From NCBI RefSeq assembly GCF_002355375.1, contig NZ_AP017312.1:2187001-2251000 (forward strand): DNA of 64,000 nucleotides, written 5' to 3'. The number at the start of each line of letters is the position of its first letter. Position 1 is the stretch's first letter. A program made the translations under genes and the position numbers. Shown here piece after piece: positions 63,348 to 64,000 of the stretch. This DNA comes from Aneurinibacillus soli (lineage in GTDB: Bacteria > Bacillota > Bacilli > Aneurinibacillales > Aneurinibacillaceae). The notes beneath the pieces are model-generated. The model did no database searches. It saw nothing but the letters and a program-made list of their open reading frames with translations, and was not told the origin of the DNA.

Positions 63348-63695
63348 CTATTCACTATCGTTAATATGTCGTAACCACTTGACATTCGGCATGTAGTAAT
63401 CGACAAGTTGACTTTTACCACCACGCGGAACAGCTACAATAGCACGATTGGTTTTCTGGGCTACATCCTGACCCTTTAACTGATTGCCACTGATACCTTT
63501 TGGAAGTATCTGTTTTGCTGATTCACCAGGAGGAAGGTATGTCAAGAATATGCCGATAGGTTGCTCTTTCTTGACTGGAAATGTGTTACCGATACCGTTG
63601 CTCCATGTTACTTTGTCGCCTGGTTGGAAATCTTCCCAGCCTACATAATCTACTTCAATTCTGATTTCATCATCGTAGAACATTGGATTCTTCAT
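63348..63695 (-). CDS. Hypothetical phage-like protein, 115 residues
   Basis: Start at the ATG 63693-63695 behind AAAGGAGAAATTGC. A small beta-barrel-like region (YVGWEDFQPGDKVTWSNGIG) is followed by a longer Lys/Gly-rich part. No family recognised. It belongs to the reverse-strand run. Confidence 0.6.
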   Translation of the reverse strand: MKNPMFYDDEIRIEVDYVGWEDFQPGDKVTWSNGIGNTFPVKKEQPIGIFLTYLPPGESAKQILPKGISGNQLKGQDVAQKTNRAIVAVPRGGKSQLVDYYMPNVKWLRHINDSE

Positions 63696-63741
63696 GCAAT
63701 TTCTCCTTTCTGTATTTTTCGCTATACATACTCTATACGGA

Positions 63742-64000
63742 TCACTCACCCTTTTTTTCAGCTGATTTTATCTTTTTTACAACTCGACCGACTGCACTTT
63801 TGGAGTAACCGGTTTCCGCCGCGATCTTTCGCACGGTGTACCCTTTCCTATGCAGCTGCTCAATCTGCTGAAACTTTTCATCTTGCCATCCGAGGGCTTC
63901 TTTCAACTCTGGAACGGTGCAGCCAGATTTCCGTGCCTGATAGTACAGCCGGTTATAGACCGGAAAAGAGTGTTTCTGGGGAATAGGGGGGAGGGATGTG
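63742..64000 (-). CDS. HTH protein, C-terminal part (cut by window edge)
   Basis: The last ~85 codons of a reverse-strand gene are in the window. They contain LHRKGYTVRKIAAETGYSKS, a resolvase/Hin-type helix-turn-helix, and a basic tail ending EKKGE. It is probably a small phage regulator or terminase-like DNA-binding protein. The start lies outside the window. Confidence 0.6.
   Translation of the reverse strand, partial: TSLPPIPQKHSFPVYNRLYYQARKSGCTVPELKEALGWQDEKFQQIEQLHRKGYTVRKIAAETGYSKSAVGRVVKKIKSAEKKGE

Noticed and set aside
53108-64000. Integrase or attachment-site pair for the mobile-looking segment
   Set aside because: No recombinase gene or convincing direct repeat is in the window; the far end is outside it.
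1-64000. tRNA or rRNA genes
   Set aside because: No cloverleaf with TTCGA/TTCAA arms or rRNA-like stretch was noticed on either strand by eye; a tRNAscan run would be decisive.

Overview
This window looks like a chromosome segment of a low-to-mid GC Gram-positive spore-former of the order Bacillales, probably near Aneurinibacillus or Brevibacillus (inferred from gene content such as DUF3900, DUF4931 and DUF3050 proteins, a bacillosamine-type eps locus, class III aspartate kinase and strong AGGAGG ribosome binding sites; genus is a guess). About 53 kb is host chromosome. The last ~10 kb looks like a mobile, prophage-like segment cut off by the window end.

Region 1 (1-9160), metabolism and stress: a MocR-type regulator, a GC-rich nested inverted-repeat element, an iron-type alcohol dehydrogenase, threonine ammonia-lyase with an aromatic-acid-exporter-like gene in one operon, and a reactive-sulfur module. 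That module is a rhodanese/persulfide-dioxygenase fusion, a DsrE-like and a TusA-like protein. Its two transcription units carry matching tandem ATACC-N6-GGTAT palindromes, typical of a CsoR/CstR repressor.

Region 2 (9204-19689), a type IV pilus or type II-like secretion operon: PilB-, PilM-, PilN-, PilO- and PilC-like proteins, one small major prepilin followed by an intrinsic terminator, then three minor pseudopilins. Two of these carry long C-terminal arrays of GLUG repeats and look like tip adhesins. No PilT or prepilin peptidase is present in the window.

Region 3 (19690-36740), an exopolysaccharide cluster: UDP-HexNAc 4,6-dehydratase, aminotransferase, NeuD/PglD-type acetyltransferase and priming sugar transferase (bacillosamine-type logic), a TviB/TviC-like pair for UDP-HexNAcA, four family-4 glycosyltransferases, flippase, polymerase, and a fused chain-length regulator/BY-kinase with a broken Walker A motif. 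Remnants flank it: a sigma-factor-like fragment with a 20-bp perfect palindrome in front and a 20-codon sugar-transferase stub behind.

Region 4 (36789-52940), housekeeping and accessory genes: topoisomerase III, a renalase-like FAD protein, a PAS-GGDEF-EAL protein with degenerate GGDEF, a Fur-box-controlled PepSY protein, an ABC-F ATPase, an RNase H-like protein, aspartate kinase, a DUF3050 heme-oxygenase-fold protein, a GalT/HIT-like DUF4931 protein, DUF3900 and FabH.

Region 5 (53046-64000): a 23-codon truncated gene, a winged-helix protein, then an AT-rich block (54-57.9 kb) with an unknown four-helix membrane protein, an unknown reverse-strand protein and a NERD/PD-(D/E)XK-like nuclease fused to a DUF2075 superfamily 1 helicase (a candidate defence gene). 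After this comes a reverse-strand phage-like block: PAPS-reductase-like PP-loop protein, D12 adenine methylase, SNF2 helicase, a C5 cytosine methylase broken by one frameshift, a small protein and a truncated HTH protein.
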